From assembly GCF_016862635.1 (NCBI RefSeq), contig NZ_BONI01000026.1, positions 1 to 64,000 of the forward strand: a stretch of DNA of 64,000 nt. The letters run 5' to 3'. Positions 16,058 to 24,358 of this stretch are shown here, piece after piece (the stretch's first letter is position 1; each line of letters begins with the position of its first letter). The translations under genes and the position numbers were made by a program. The DNA comes from Catellatospora coxensis (lineage in GTDB: Bacteria; Actinomycetota; Actinomycetes; Mycobacteriales; Micromonosporaceae). A model generated the notes under the pieces. That model saw only the letters and a program-made list of their open reading frames with translations. It made no database searches and was not told the DNA's origin.

Positions 16058-18841
16058 GTGCTGGAGTTCCGGCTGCTGGGCCCGTTCAGTGCCGTGGACG
16101 GCGGCGGCGGCACGGTGCCGCTGGGCCGCCGCCAGGAGCGGCTCCTGCTGGCCCTGCTGCTGCTGGAACTCGGCAAGGTGGTCAGCGTCGAGCGGCTGGC
16201 CGAGCTGATCTGGACCGAGGAGCCCCCGGGGCTGCCGCGCAGCACGCTGCGCAGCTATGTCGCCCGGCTGCGTGGCAGCCTCGCCCCGCACGGGCTCACC
16301 ATCGCCACCCACGGCGGCGGGTACGTCGTGGACGCCGACCCCGCGGCCGTCGACGCGCACCGGTTCACCGCGCTGCTGCGCAGTGCGCAGGGCGCTGACG
16401 AGCCCGCCGGCCGGATCGTGCTGCTGGAGCAGGCACTGCGGCTGTGGCGGGGCCCGCTGCTGACCGACGTCGCCGATGCCGCACTGCGCGGCAGGATCGG
16501 CGGCAGCCTGGAACACCAGCACCTGCGCGCCGCCGAGCTGCTGGCTGCCGCCCGCATCGACGTCGGCAGGCTGGACGAGGCCATCTGGCAGCTGCAGCAG
16601 CTGGCCGACCAGCACCCGACGCGGGAGACCGTCGCCGAGCTGCTGATGCGGGCTCACGACCGGGCAGGCAACGCCGACGCCGCCCTCGCGGCGTTCGACA
16701 CCGTACGTCACCGGCTGCGCGAGCAGCTGGGTGTCAACCCGGGCGCGCAGCTGGTCGCCGTGCACGCCGAGATCCTGCGGCGCGGTTCGCCGGCGGTGCC
16801 GGCGGCGCAGCCCGCCGCGCCTCGCCGGCCCAGTTCCGTGCCCCGGCAGCTGCCCGCCGACATCGGCGACTTCGCCGCCCGCGGCGACGACCTGGACCGC
16901 CTCGACCGGCTGCTCGCGCACAGCGGCCGCCCTGGGCCGCCCGTCGCCGCGATCGTCGGCATGGCCGGCATCGGCAAGAGCACCCTGGCCGTGCACTGGG
17001 CGCACCGCGTCGCGGGCCGGTTCCCCGACGGGCAGCTCTACGTCAACCTCAACGGGTTCGACCCGGCCGGTCCGGTGCCCGCCGAGGACGCCGTGCGCGG
17101 CTTCCTGGAAGCCCTGCACGTGCTGCCGAAGAGCCTGCCCACCGGCCCGTCGGCGCAGGCGGCGCTGCTGCGCAGCACCCTCGCCGACCGCGACGTCCTC
17201 GTCGTGATCGACAACGCCCGCAACGCCGACCACGTACGCCCGCTGCTGCCCGGGACCGCCCGCAACATGGTCGTGGTGACCAGCCGCAACGATCTCACCG
17301 GCCTGGTTCTCGGCGGGGCCGCCCACATCGCGCTGGACATCCTCGACGCACGTGAGGGCAGGGAGATGCTGGTCCGCCGGCTCAGCCCCGAGCGTGTCGC
17401 CCGTGAGCCGCACGCCGTCGACCAGCTCGTCGAGCTGTGCGCGGGGCTGCCGCTGGCGCTGGCCATCGTGGCCGCGCACGCGACCGTGCAGCCGCGGCTG
17501 CCGCTGTCCCGGCTGGTCGCCGAGCTGCAGGAGGCCCGGGGCAGCCTCACCGCGTTCGCCGGGTCCGACGTCACCACCGACGTGCATTCCGTGTTCTCGT
17601 GGTCCTACCAGGCCCTGCCCGCCGACGCGGCGGTGCTGCTGCGGCTGCTCAGCCTGCATCCCGGCCCGACCCTGGACCGGCAGGCCGCGGTCAGCCTGAC
17701 CGGCTGGCCGTCCGACCGGGCCCGGCATGCGCTGGCCGAACTGGTCCGCGCGCACCTGGTGCTGGAGGACCGCCCCGGCCGGTTCGGGCTGCACGACCTG
17801 CTCCGCGCGTACGCCGTGGGCCTGCTGCAGCAGACCGACGGCGAGGTGGCCCGGCAGGCCGCCACCGGCCGTCTGCTGGACCACTACCTGCACAGCGCGT
17901 ACCGAGCCGACCGGGCGCTCGACCCGCACCGCGACACCATCACCCTCACCGACGCGGCCACCGGCACCGCCGCCGAGGTGTTCACCGGACCGGCCGACGC
18001 CATGGCCTGGTTCCAGCGCGAGCACCAGACCCTGCTGAGCCTGCTCGAGCAGCCCGCGCTGCGCGCATCACCGGCCCACGCCTGGCAGCTGGCCTGGGTC
18101 GTGGCCAACTTCCTCGACCGGCACGGGCACTGGCACGACCTCGACCACACCCAGCAGCAGGCGCTGCGCTCGGCCCGTGCCCTCGGCGACCTGCCCGGCC
18201 AGGCCCGCTGCTGCCGGATGCTGGCTCGCTGCGCGGCGCGGCTCGGCCGGCACGACAAAGGGCTCGAACATCTGGCGCTCGCCCTCGACCTGCACACCGC
18301 GCTGGGTGACGGGGCCGGGCAGGCATACACCCATCTCAACATCAACCTGATGCTGGAGGGGCAGCGGCGCTGGCCGGAGGCGCTCCAGCACGCCCACCAC
18401 AGCCTCCACCTGTTCACGGCGGCCGGCGACGTCGTCGGGCGGTCGCGGGCGCTCAACGCCATCGGCTGGGGCCTGGCCCACCAGGGCCGCCACGCCGAAG
18501 CCCTCGACCACTGCAACCAGGCGCTGGCCCTGCACCGGCACATCGGCAGCCACGCCGCCGAAGCCGACACCTGGGACAGCGTCGGCTTCATCCATCTGCA
18601 GACCGGCGCGCTGGCCCACGCGGCCGACGCGTACGGCCAGGCACTGGATCTGACGCGCCGGCTCGGTGACCGCTACGAGGAGGCGATGGTGCTGCTGCGG
18701 CTGGCCGACGTGCGCGACCGGCAGGACGACGGTCCCGCCGCCCGCGAGCTGCGCACCCAGGCGCTGGGGATAGCCCAGCACCTGGACCACCTCAGCGCGG
18801 CCGACGTCTGGGCCGTGCTCGACCGGACCGCGGCCGGCTGA
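16058..18841 (+). CDS. AfsR-like regulator: BTAD, NB-ARC ATPase, TPR
   Basis: This 927-residue regulator begins with a winged helix and BTAD (1-245). An NB-ARC ATPase follows, with P-loop GMAGIGKST near 300 and a GLPLAL motif near 465. TPR repeats run from about 610 to the end. GTG 16058 is preferred because GGGGAAG precedes it and MLEFRLLGP is the normal family start; an upstream TTG at 16037 is possible. Such proteins integrate signals (in AfsR, phosphorylation and ATP binding) to activate secondary metabolism. Tandem 11-bp repeats upstream suggest autoregulation or control by the neighbouring SARP. Confidence 0.88.
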   Translation: MLEFRLLGPFSAVDGGGGTVPLGRRQERLLLALLLLELGKVVSVERLAELIWTEEPPGLPRSTLRSYVARLRGSLAPHGLTIATHGGGYVVDADPAAVDAHRFTALLRSAQGADEPAGRIVLLEQALRLWRGPLLTDVADAALRGRIGGSLEHQHLRAAELLAAARIDVGRLDEAIWQLQQLADQHPTRETVAELLMRAHDRAGNADAALAAFDTVRHRLREQLGVNPGAQLVAVHAEILRRGSPAVPAAQPAAPRRPSSVPRQLPADIGDFAARGDDLDRLDRLLAHSGRPGPPVAAIVGMAGIGKSTLAVHWAHRVAGRFPDGQLYVNLNGFDPAGPVPAEDAVRGFLEALHVLPKSLPTGPSAQAALLRSTLADRDVLVVIDNARNADHVRPLLPGTARNMVVVTSRNDLTGLVLGGAAHIALDILDAREGREMLVRRLSPERVAREPHAVDQLVELCAGLPLALAIVAAHATVQPRLPLSRLVAELQEARGSLTAFAGSDVTTDVHSVFSWSYQALPADAAVLLRLLSLHPGPTLDRQAAVSLTGWPSDRARHALAELVRAHLVLEDRPGRFGLHDLLRAYAVGLLQQTDGEVARQAATGRLLDHYLHSAYRADRALDPHRDTITLTDAATGTAAEVFTGPADAMAWFQREHQTLLSLLEQPALRASPAHAWQLAWVVANFLDRHGHWHDLDHTQQQALRSARALGDLPGQARCCRMLARCAARLGRHDKGLEHLALALDLHTALGDGAGQAYTHLNINLMLEGQRRWPEALQHAHHSLHLFTAAGDVVGRSRALNAIGWGLAHQGRHAEALDHCNQALALHRHIGSHAAEADTWDSVGFIHLQTGALAHAADAYGQALDLTRRLGDRYEEAMVLLRLADVRDRQDDGPAARELRTQALGIAQHLDHLSAADVWAVLDRTAAG

Positions 18842-18856
18842 CCGCGTTCGCGGTCA
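18839..18856. terminator. Short dyad made of the two convergent stop codons
   Basis: TGACCGCGTTCGCGGTCA is an 18-bp dyad with a TT centre. Its left end is the TGA of the AfsR-like gene, and its right end is the complement of the stop of the permease gene. A weak shared terminator is possible, but there is no T-run. Confidence 0.4.
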
Positions 18857-20065
18857 CCGGGCCGGTCGGGCCGGCGACGCCGGTCGGACGGATCGCCGCT
18901 GCCGGTGGACCTGCCAGCCGGTGGCGACCACCGCGATCGCGAGGCCGGCCACCGGCCCGGCCGGCGAGCCGGCGACGGTCAGCGCGGTCGCGGCCAGCCC
19001 GGCGGGCAGCCAGGTCCAGACCGCTACGAGCCGTGCCGGGTGGCCCAGCCGTCGCCGCCAGCCCTCGACGGCCATCGGGATGATCAGCGGTGGCAGGGTG
19101 GCGGCCAGTACGGTCAGCCAGGTGAGCAGCGCCCGGTCGAAGCGCGCCGCGGCCAGCGTGCCGCCGAGGATCGCGACGATCGCGATCCCGGCGGTGGCCG
19201 GCAGCCGCGGCCACACGGCCCGCAGCGCGAGCGCGCCGGAGAAGGTGGTGGTCAGCGCGGGCGCGAAAACCCCGACGGTGACGAAGATGTTGCCGTAGAC
19301 GGCGACGCCCGGCGCGCTGGCCAGCACCGCGACGACGTCGGCGCTGCCGGTGCGCAGCCAGACCCCGGCGCCGGCCGCGGTGACCAGGATCGCCGGCCCG
19401 ACCAGCAGCGCCACGCAGATCGCCAGGTCCCGCCGGGTGGCCAGGCCACGGCTGAAGTCCGGCGCGCGCAGCGCGAACACCGCGACGTAGCCGCCGATCG
19501 CGGCGATGTCGGCGAGGGTGGCCCAGCCACCCGGGTCGGCGGTCACCGGCGCGCTGTCCGGGCGCAGCAGCAGGACGCACACCGCGACCAGCGCCAGTGC
19601 CGCGACCGTGGTCAGTACGGCGATCCGGTTGTTCCACCGGCCTGGCAGGAACGACGCGGCCAGCACGGCGCCGGCCAGCAGCAGCGCGCCGGCCGGGCCG
19701 GGCAGCCCGGTGACCTTCGCCAGCGACGCCCCGCCGAGGCCGACGTTGAAGCCGTTCCAGCCGATCATCGCGGCGGCGAGCACCGCGCCGAGCAGGACGC
19801 CGGCCCGGTCCGGCAGGTAGCGCGGGGCCAGTTCGGTGAGGGCGGCGTTCTCCCCGTACGGCTGGCGCAGCCCCAGCGTGCCCTGCCCGAACAGCAGCGC
19901 CGCCATCAGGATCGCGCCCGCGAGCAGCGCGAGCAGCGGGACGGCGCCGTCGTGCCGGCGGGCCATCCCGGCGCCCAGGATCAGCGCGGCGGGCGCGGCG
20001 CCCAGTCCGAGCCAGGCGCCGGCCGCCGCGCTCCATCGGCGGGCCGGCGCCGGTGCCCCGGTCAG
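18854..20065 (-). CDS. NCS1-like (cytosine/purine-type) permease
   Basis: The roughly 403-residue protein is strongly hydrophobic with about 10-12 membrane segments. It contains PYGENAAL and the segment IGWNGFNVGLGGASLAKVTG, which resemble nucleobase:cation symporter-1 proteins such as cytosine permease and the putative pyrimidine carrier CytX. The start is unresolved: the reading frame overlaps the ATPase stop, where CTG at 20065 is the nearest candidate, and the next ATG is at 19966. It is the last gene of the ABC importer operon, so it may move the same class of compound (a nucleobase or pyrimidine precursor) across the membrane. Substrate is inferred. Confidence 0.72.
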   Translation of the reverse strand: MTGAPAPARRWSAAAGAWLGLGAAPAALILGAGMARRHDGAVPLLALLAGAILMAALLFGQGTLGLRQPYGENAALTELAPRYLPDRAGVLLGAVLAAAMIGWNGFNVGLGGASLAKVTGLPGPAGALLLAGAVLAASFLPGRWNNRIAVLTTVAALALVAVCVLLLRPDSAPVTADPGGWATLADIAAIGGYVAVFALRAPDFSRGLATRRDLAICVALLVGPAILVTAAGAGVWLRTGSADVVAVLASAPGVAVYGNIFVTVGVFAPALTTTFSGALALRAVWPRLPATAGIAIVAILGGTLAAARFDRALLTWLTVLAATLPPLIIPMAVEGWRRRLGHPARLVAVWTWLPAGLAATALTVAGSPAGPVAGLAIAVVATGWQVHRQRRSVRPASPARPAR

Positions 20066-20850
20066 TGGTTCGCTCCGGCCCCGAGCAGGCCGCGGATCTC
20101 GGTGGCGTACCGGTCGAAGCGCTGGTCGGACATCACCTTGGCGTATTCGCGCTCGGCCGGCAGGTCGACGTCGATGGTTCGCATGATCCGGCCGGGCCGG
20201 GGGCTCATCACCTCGACCCTGGTGCCGAGAAAGACCGCTTCGGCGATGGAGTGCGTGACCAGCAGGATGGTGGTGCCGGTCTCGCGCCAGATGCGGTTGA
20301 GCTCGGCGTTGAGCTGTTCGCGGGTGAGCGCGTCCAGTGCGCCGAACGGCTCGTCCATCAGCAGCACCGACGGCTGGTGCAGCAGCGCGCGGCACAGGGC
20401 CACCCGCTGCTGCATGCCGCCGGACAGCTCGTGCGGCAGCGCGTCCTCGAAGCCGGTGAGCCCGGTGAGGGCGATCAGCTCGTCGGCGCGCTGGGCTGCC
20501 TGCCGCCGGTCCATGCCCCGGATCTCGGCCTGCAGCAGGATGTTCTTTCGCGCGCCGCGCCAGTCCAGCAGGGCGGCGCGCTGGAACACGTACCCGATCT
20601 CCTTCTGGGCGCCGGTGACCGGCCGTCCCATCAACGAGACCGTGCCGGAGGTCGGCGCCACCAACCCTGCGACGATCTTGAGCAGGGTGGACTTGCCGCA
20701 GCCGGACGGGCCGACGATGGTCACGAACTCGCCGGGGGCGACCCGCATCGTGACGTCGTCGACCGCGACGGTCTGGGTGCGCTTGGATTGGAAGCGCACG
20801 GTCAGTCCGGTGATGTCCACCGCCGTCGCGGCCGTCGATGAGACGGTCAT
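20062..20850 (-). CDS. ABC importer ATPase, NitT/TauT type
   Basis: The 262-residue ATPase has Walker A GPSGCGKST (47-55), a Q-loop in GYVFQ near 90, the ABC signature LSGGMQQ (142-148) and Walker B LLMDEP (163-168) followed by FGALDALTR. These details match the nitrate/taurine/pyrimidine-precursor importer group. It starts four bases after the stop of the binding-protein gene and slightly overlaps the permease gene downstream, so the operon is compact. Confidence 0.92.
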   Translation of the reverse strand: MTVSSTAATAVDITGLTVRFQSKRTQTVAVDDVTMRVAPGEFVTIVGPSGCGKSTLLKIVAGLVAPTSGTVSLMGRPVTGAQKEIGYVFQRAALLDWRGARKNILLQAEIRGMDRRQAAQRADELIALTGLTGFEDALPHELSGGMQQRVALCRALLHQPSVLLMDEPFGALDALTREQLNAELNRIWRETGTTILLVTHSIAEAVFLGTRVEVMSPRPGRIMRTIDVDLPAEREYAKVMSDQRFDRYATEIRGLLGAGANH

Positions 20851-20854
20851 CGGT

Positions 20855-21853
20855 TCAGCCCTTCGTCGCGAACGTGCCGGACCAGTACTTGCTCGGCGCG
20901 CCCGCGTCCTTCAACTCGGCGTGCGTGGTCATCAGGGTGATGGTCTCGGTCCACTTGGCCTCGGCGTTGACGCCCGGCGCCGCCGTGTCGACCAGCGGCA
21001 GGCACAGCGTGAGCTGCTTGATCAGCACGTCCTTGGCCGGCTCGTTCTCGGCGAGCTTCTCCATCGCGGCGGCCGCGCCCGGGATGTCCTTGGCCGCCTC
21101 GGCCCAGGACTTCTGGGTGGCCCGGACGAAGGCCTTCACCAGCTCCGGATCCTTGGCCAGGGTGTCGTCGTGCACGACCAGGCCGGTGCCGAGCAGGTTG
21201 AGCCCGAAGTCGGCGAACAGCAGGTGGTCGACCTTCTTGCCGGTCTTGGCTTCGATGGTCGGGGCCTGGTCGTGGAAGAAGCCCTGGATCGCGTCGACCT
21301 TGCCTTCGGCCAGCGCGGCGATCTTCCCGGCCGCGTCGACGTTGACCACCTTCACCTCGGCCGGGTCGACGCCGTTGGCCTTGAGCAGGGCCGGGAAGGT
21401 CGCATACATCGCGTCTCCGGGTGTGCCGCCGACGGTCTTGCCCTTGAGGTCGCTGATCTTCGTGATGTTCTTGTCGGCCAGGAACTCGACCGACGACGGC
21501 CCCTTCTGCAGGAACACCCCGACGCTCTTCACCTTCATCCCGGTGGTGATGGCCTTGAGCAGCGGGGGAGTGTCGGCCCAGCCGAAGTCGGTCTGCTGCT
21601 GGGCCACGGCCTGGATGGTCTTGCCGGAGCCGCCGCCCGCCTTGATCGTCAGGTCGATGCCTTCGGCCTGGTAGAAGCCTTTGTCGAAGCCGTAGTAGAA
21701 CGGCGCGTGCTCGCCGTACGGGACCCAGTTGAGGGTCAGCGTGACCTTCTTGTTCTCGCCGGGTGCGGCGGGCTGGTCGTTGGTGCCCGGTGCGCAGGCG
21801 GCGGCGCCCAGCAGCAGCGCGAACGCGGCCGCCAGCATGGGAAGTCTTCTCAT
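20855..21853 (-). CDS. NMT1/THI5-like lipoprotein, ABC substrate-binding
   Basis: The 332-residue lipoprotein has a signal ending in lipobox LLGAAAC (Cys20) and the NMT1/THI5-like core: LNWVPYGEHAPFYYGFDKGF near 41-60, followed by GGGSGKTIQAV and DKNITKISDLKGKTVG. This family binds pyrimidine thiamin precursors, riboflavin-like or other small nitrogenous compounds. It sits between the permease and ATPase genes of the same importer. The ligand cannot be read from the sequence. Confidence 0.9.
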   Translation of the reverse strand: MRRLPMLAAAFALLLGAAACAPGTNDQPAAPGENKKVTLTLNWVPYGEHAPFYYGFDKGFYQAEGIDLTIKAGGGSGKTIQAVAQQQTDFGWADTPPLLKAITTGMKVKSVGVFLQKGPSSVEFLADKNITKISDLKGKTVGGTPGDAMYATFPALLKANGVDPAEVKVVNVDAAGKIAALAEGKVDAIQGFFHDQAPTIEAKTGKKVDHLLFADFGLNLLGTGLVVHDDTLAKDPELVKAFVRATQKSWAEAAKDIPGAAAAMEKLAENEPAKDVLIKQLTLCLPLVDTAAPGVNAEAKWTETITLMTTHAELKDAGAPSKYWSGTFATKG

Positions 21854-21894
21854 TGGTTGGTCCTCCTAACGCGGCGACGGGAGGCTGATCCCCG

Positions 21895-22782
21895 TCAGGA
21901 CGTGGTGAGCGGGACCCCGGACCGCCTGCTGGCGTGCCACGGGATGAGTGCTGCCTCGATCCCCTCGACGATCGCGAACAGCACGATGCCGATCAGTGAC
22001 ATGAGGAAGAGGTCGGCGAACAGCAGGGCCGAGTCGAGGTTGCCGTTGGCAAGCAGGAGCACGTATCCCAGGCCTTCGTTCGCGCCGACGAACTCGCCGA
22101 CCACGGCGCCCACCACCGCGAGGGTGACGGCCACCTTCACCCCGGCCATCAGGTGCGGCAGGGCGTTGGGGAATCTGATCTTTCGGAAGGTCTGCCACGG
22201 GCTGGCGCCCATGGTCTTGGACAGGTCCACCAGTTCGGGGTCGGTGGACCGCAGCCCGGCCACCCCGGAGATGACCACCGGGAAGAACGCGATCAGCACC
22301 GCGAGGATGATCTTCGGGGCCAGGCCGAAGCCGAACCAGACGATCAGCAGCGGAGCGATGGCGATCTTGGGGATGACCTGGGCGAACAGCACGATCGGGT
22401 AGAGCGCCCGCTCCATGGTGCGCGAGTAGGCGATCAGGACGGCGGTGAGCAGGCCCAACAGCACGGCCAGCACGAAGCCGATGACGGTCTCGTAGAGCGT
22501 GACGTAGGTGTTCAGCCAGAGGAACGCCCGCTTCTCGACCATCGTCTGCCACACCTGCGCCGGGGTCGGCACCAGGTAGTGCGGGACGGTGCCGCTCTCC
22601 GACAGCGCCCACCACCCCGCGAACACGATGCCCAGCAGCAGCGCGGGCCGCCACAGCGCATCGCCGAACCGGACCAGCCGGGTCAGCGGCTGGACGGGAG
22701 TCCGCAGGGCCAGCGTGGGTTGACCGGCCGCGCGCGCCGACGCGCTGCCAACGGTTGAACCACTGGCTGATCCATCGTGCAC
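21895..22782 (-). CDS. ABC importer permease, NitT/TauT type
   Basis: The 295-residue protein has about six membrane segments and the cytoplasmic coupling loop LSKTMGASPWQTFRKIRFP near 186-204, the EAA-like motif of binding-protein-dependent permeases. It starts at GTG 22782 with GGAGGAG five bases upstream and is the first gene of the importer operon. A TTGCCT-17-TAGTGT promoter and a LacI-type dyad lie immediately upstream. Confidence 0.9.
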   Translation of the reverse strand: MHDGSASGSTVGSASARAAGQPTLALRTPVQPLTRLVRFGDALWRPALLLGIVFAGWWALSESGTVPHYLVPTPAQVWQTMVEKRAFLWLNTYVTLYETVIGFVLAVLLGLLTAVLIAYSRTMERALYPIVLFAQVIPKIAIAPLLIVWFGFGLAPKIILAVLIAFFPVVISGVAGLRSTDPELVDLSKTMGASPWQTFRKIRFPNALPHLMAGVKVAVTLAVVGAVVGEFVGANEGLGYVLLLANGNLDSALLFADLFLMSLIGIVLFAIVEGIEAALIPWHASRRSGVPLTTS

Positions 22783-22824
22783 GGGGACTCCTCCCGGACG
22801 GACGGAAAGTTTCCTGGCGATTGC

Positions 22825-22877
22825 CGGGAAGCGCTTTCCGATGAACGGACACTAGAGAGGATGTCCCCATCAGGCAA
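22825..22877 (-). promoter_or_regulatory. Importer promoter with LacI-type operator
   Basis: On the minus strand TTGCCT (22877-22872) and TAGTGT (22854-22849) are 17 bases apart, a reasonable sigma-70-like pair. Eight bases after the -10 is the near-perfect dyad CGGAAAGCGCTTCCCG (22840-22825, one mismatch), with the AAGCGCTT centre typical of LacI-family operators. A repressor bound there would cover the transcription start. Confidence 0.6.
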
Positions 22878-22892
22878 GGGCTGCGCCCGAAG

Positions 22893-22916
22893 GTATCTTA
22901 AATATTTACATGATAC
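22893..22916. promoter_or_regulatory. AT-rich 24-bp imperfect dyad
   Basis: GTATC (22893-22897) and GATAC (22912-22916) bracket 14 bases made almost wholly of A and T. The stretch stands out sharply in this GC-rich window. It lies between the cupin gene stop and the importer promoter and could be an operator or upstream activator site. The function is not known. Confidence 0.35.
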
Positions 22917-22945
22917 GTTTGCAGAGCCGCGGAGGAGCCGGCTCG

Positions 22946-23734
22946 CTACCGGATCGGGTAGGTGTCCAGCAGCCCGCACATGCCGTGCCGGCCCTGCTCG
23001 CCGGGCGCGGCGAAGCCATGCACCGCGGCGTCGGCCAGATGATCGGACCGCCCGGCGGCCAGCGCGTCCAGCTGGGCGGCGGTGTCCTGCGCCGCCCGCA
23101 ACGCGCCCGCGGCGAACCGCTCCCGCCATCGGGGCAGGTGTGGTGCCACCAGGCGGGCGGCCGCGTGGTGGAAGTCGCGCAGCGGACCGAGGTCGCCGGC
23201 GTCGGCCGCCGCCCGTAACCGCTCGAACCCGAGCACCGCGAGATCGCGCCGGGCGTACGCGGCGGCCAGCGTCGCGCCGGGCGTGCCGTCGGCCGGCGAG
23301 GCGTCGTCCGGAGCGCCGCCGCCGGGCAGGGTGGCGGCCGCGGCGTACCGCTCCGGGTCGGCCAGCACCGAAGGCGGGAACGTCAGCACCGCGTCGCCGG
23401 CCTCCGGCAGCCCGCTGTTCTGCATCAACACCGTGATCTCCAGGCCGCCGTGGTTGACCAGGCGATGGATGGTGCCCGGGGTGAACCAGGCGAGCGTACC
23501 GGGACGCAGCGGCGTCTGCCGGAAGCCGCTCATCGTCAGCGTCTGGACCGCGCCGGCACCGGCCTGCACCACGTACCCCTCGGTGCAGCACAGATGCAGG
23601 TGCGGGGTGCCGCCCACCAGGCCGTCGGGCGCGGTGGTGTCGTACACCCGCAGCTGCGAGACGCCGACCCCGCCGGGCAGCGGCGCGATCGCGGCCGGGG
23701 AACCCGGCTCAGTCGAAGTACTCATCGGCGTCAT
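22946..23734 (-). CDS. Cupin-domain protein with extra C-terminal helical region
   Basis: The roughly 262-residue protein starts at ATG 23734 or 23725, inside the end of the preceding cupin gene. The N-terminal half is a cupin with metal-ligand-like GGTPHLHLCCTEGYVV and a later PGTLAWFTPGTIHRLVNH motif. The C-terminal half is Ala- and Arg-rich helix with no recognised domain. Its overlap with the other cupin gene suggests a functional pair. Carbohydrate, amino-acid or nucleobase metabolism is possible; no reaction can be assigned. Confidence 0.75.
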   Translation of the reverse strand: MTPMSTSTEPGSPAAIAPLPGGVGVSQLRVYDTTAPDGLVGGTPHLHLCCTEGYVVQAGAGAVQTLTMSGFRQTPLRPGTLAWFTPGTIHRLVNHGGLEITVLMQNSGLPEAGDAVLTFPPSVLADPERYAAAATLPGGGAPDDASPADGTPGATLAAAYARRDLAVLGFERLRAAADAGDLGPLRDFHHAAARLVAPHLPRWRERFAAGALRAAQDTAAQLDALAAGRSDHLADAAVHGFAAPGEQGRHGMCGLLDTYPIR

Positions 23735-24062
23735 TCGCGGCGGGCAGGCAGACCACCAGGGCCCGCAGGTCACCCAGCGCCCGGTGCCGGGTGCCGGGCG
23801 GGATCAGGAACGCCGACATCGGCTTGGCCGGATGCCGTACGCCGTCGAGCTCCACCTCGCCGACCCCGTCGAGGATCACGTACACCTCGGTCGCGATCCG
23901 GTGGTGGTGGGTGATCGCCTTGTCGACCTGCAGCAGGTGGACGCTCACCGCGCCGCCGGACTCCCGCGCGAACGCCCGCCGGGTCGTGCCGCAGGAGCAC
24001 TGCCTGGGGGCGATCTCGTCCAGCGCGATCGCGGCGCTGCCGGCCGGTTCCGGGGTCGTCAT
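23709..24062 (-). CDS. Small single-domain cupin
   Basis: This 117-residue protein has the cupin motifs KAITHHHRIATEVYVILDG and PPGTRHRAL, giving the His/Glu set for a bound metal. It also has an N-terminal RQCSCGTTRRAF segment with two close cysteines. The start at 24062 is chosen for GAGGAG eight bases upstream; an upstream in-frame ATG lacks this. It overlaps the next cupin gene and is preceded by a 20-bp dyad. It is probably an enzyme or sensor working with the importer operon. Confidence 0.8.
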   Translation of the reverse strand: MTTPEPAGSAAIALDEIAPRQCSCGTTRRAFARESGGAVSVHLLQVDKAITHHHRIATEVYVILDGVGEVELDGVRHPAKPMSAFLIPPGTRHRALGDLRALVVCLPAANDADEYFD

Positions 24063-24101
24063 CCCGCGGCTCCTCATCGTCGGTTGCGCTTGAGGCAAAA
24101 A

Positions 24102-24121
24102 TCGGGAAAGGGTTTTCCCGA
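24102..24121 (-). promoter_or_regulatory. 20-bp dyad upstream of the cupin genes
   Basis: TCGGGAAA-GGGT-TTTCCCGA is a perfect 8-bp inverted repeat ending 40 bases before the cupin start. The CGGGAA/TTCCCG arms resemble those of the importer operator at 22825-22840, though the spacing is 2 bp longer. AACGT-CA-ACGTT at 24154-24165 may be a further site for the divergent gene. Confidence 0.55.
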
Positions 24122-24358
24122 CGGTGGGTAGACGCTAATCTCCCGCGTAGATGAACGTCAACGTTTCGATGTGATGTCCGAAGAAGGGCCACTCTCGCCG
24201 ACCCCCGGAGGTAGTTCGACGAAGCGACAGCAGTGAGCTCACCTGTGAAGACGACGTGGCGGCGCACGTCCATCCGCGTCAGGCAACCCGCCTGATCCAC
24301 CCGACATCCGGGCCTGCGCTCGCGCTGCTGCCCGGGTGCGATCGCGAGAAGGATCGCC

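Noticed and set aside
18905-22402. 1165-codon plus-strand frame across the importer operon
   Set aside because: It covers four clear minus-strand genes with family motifs and itself shows none.
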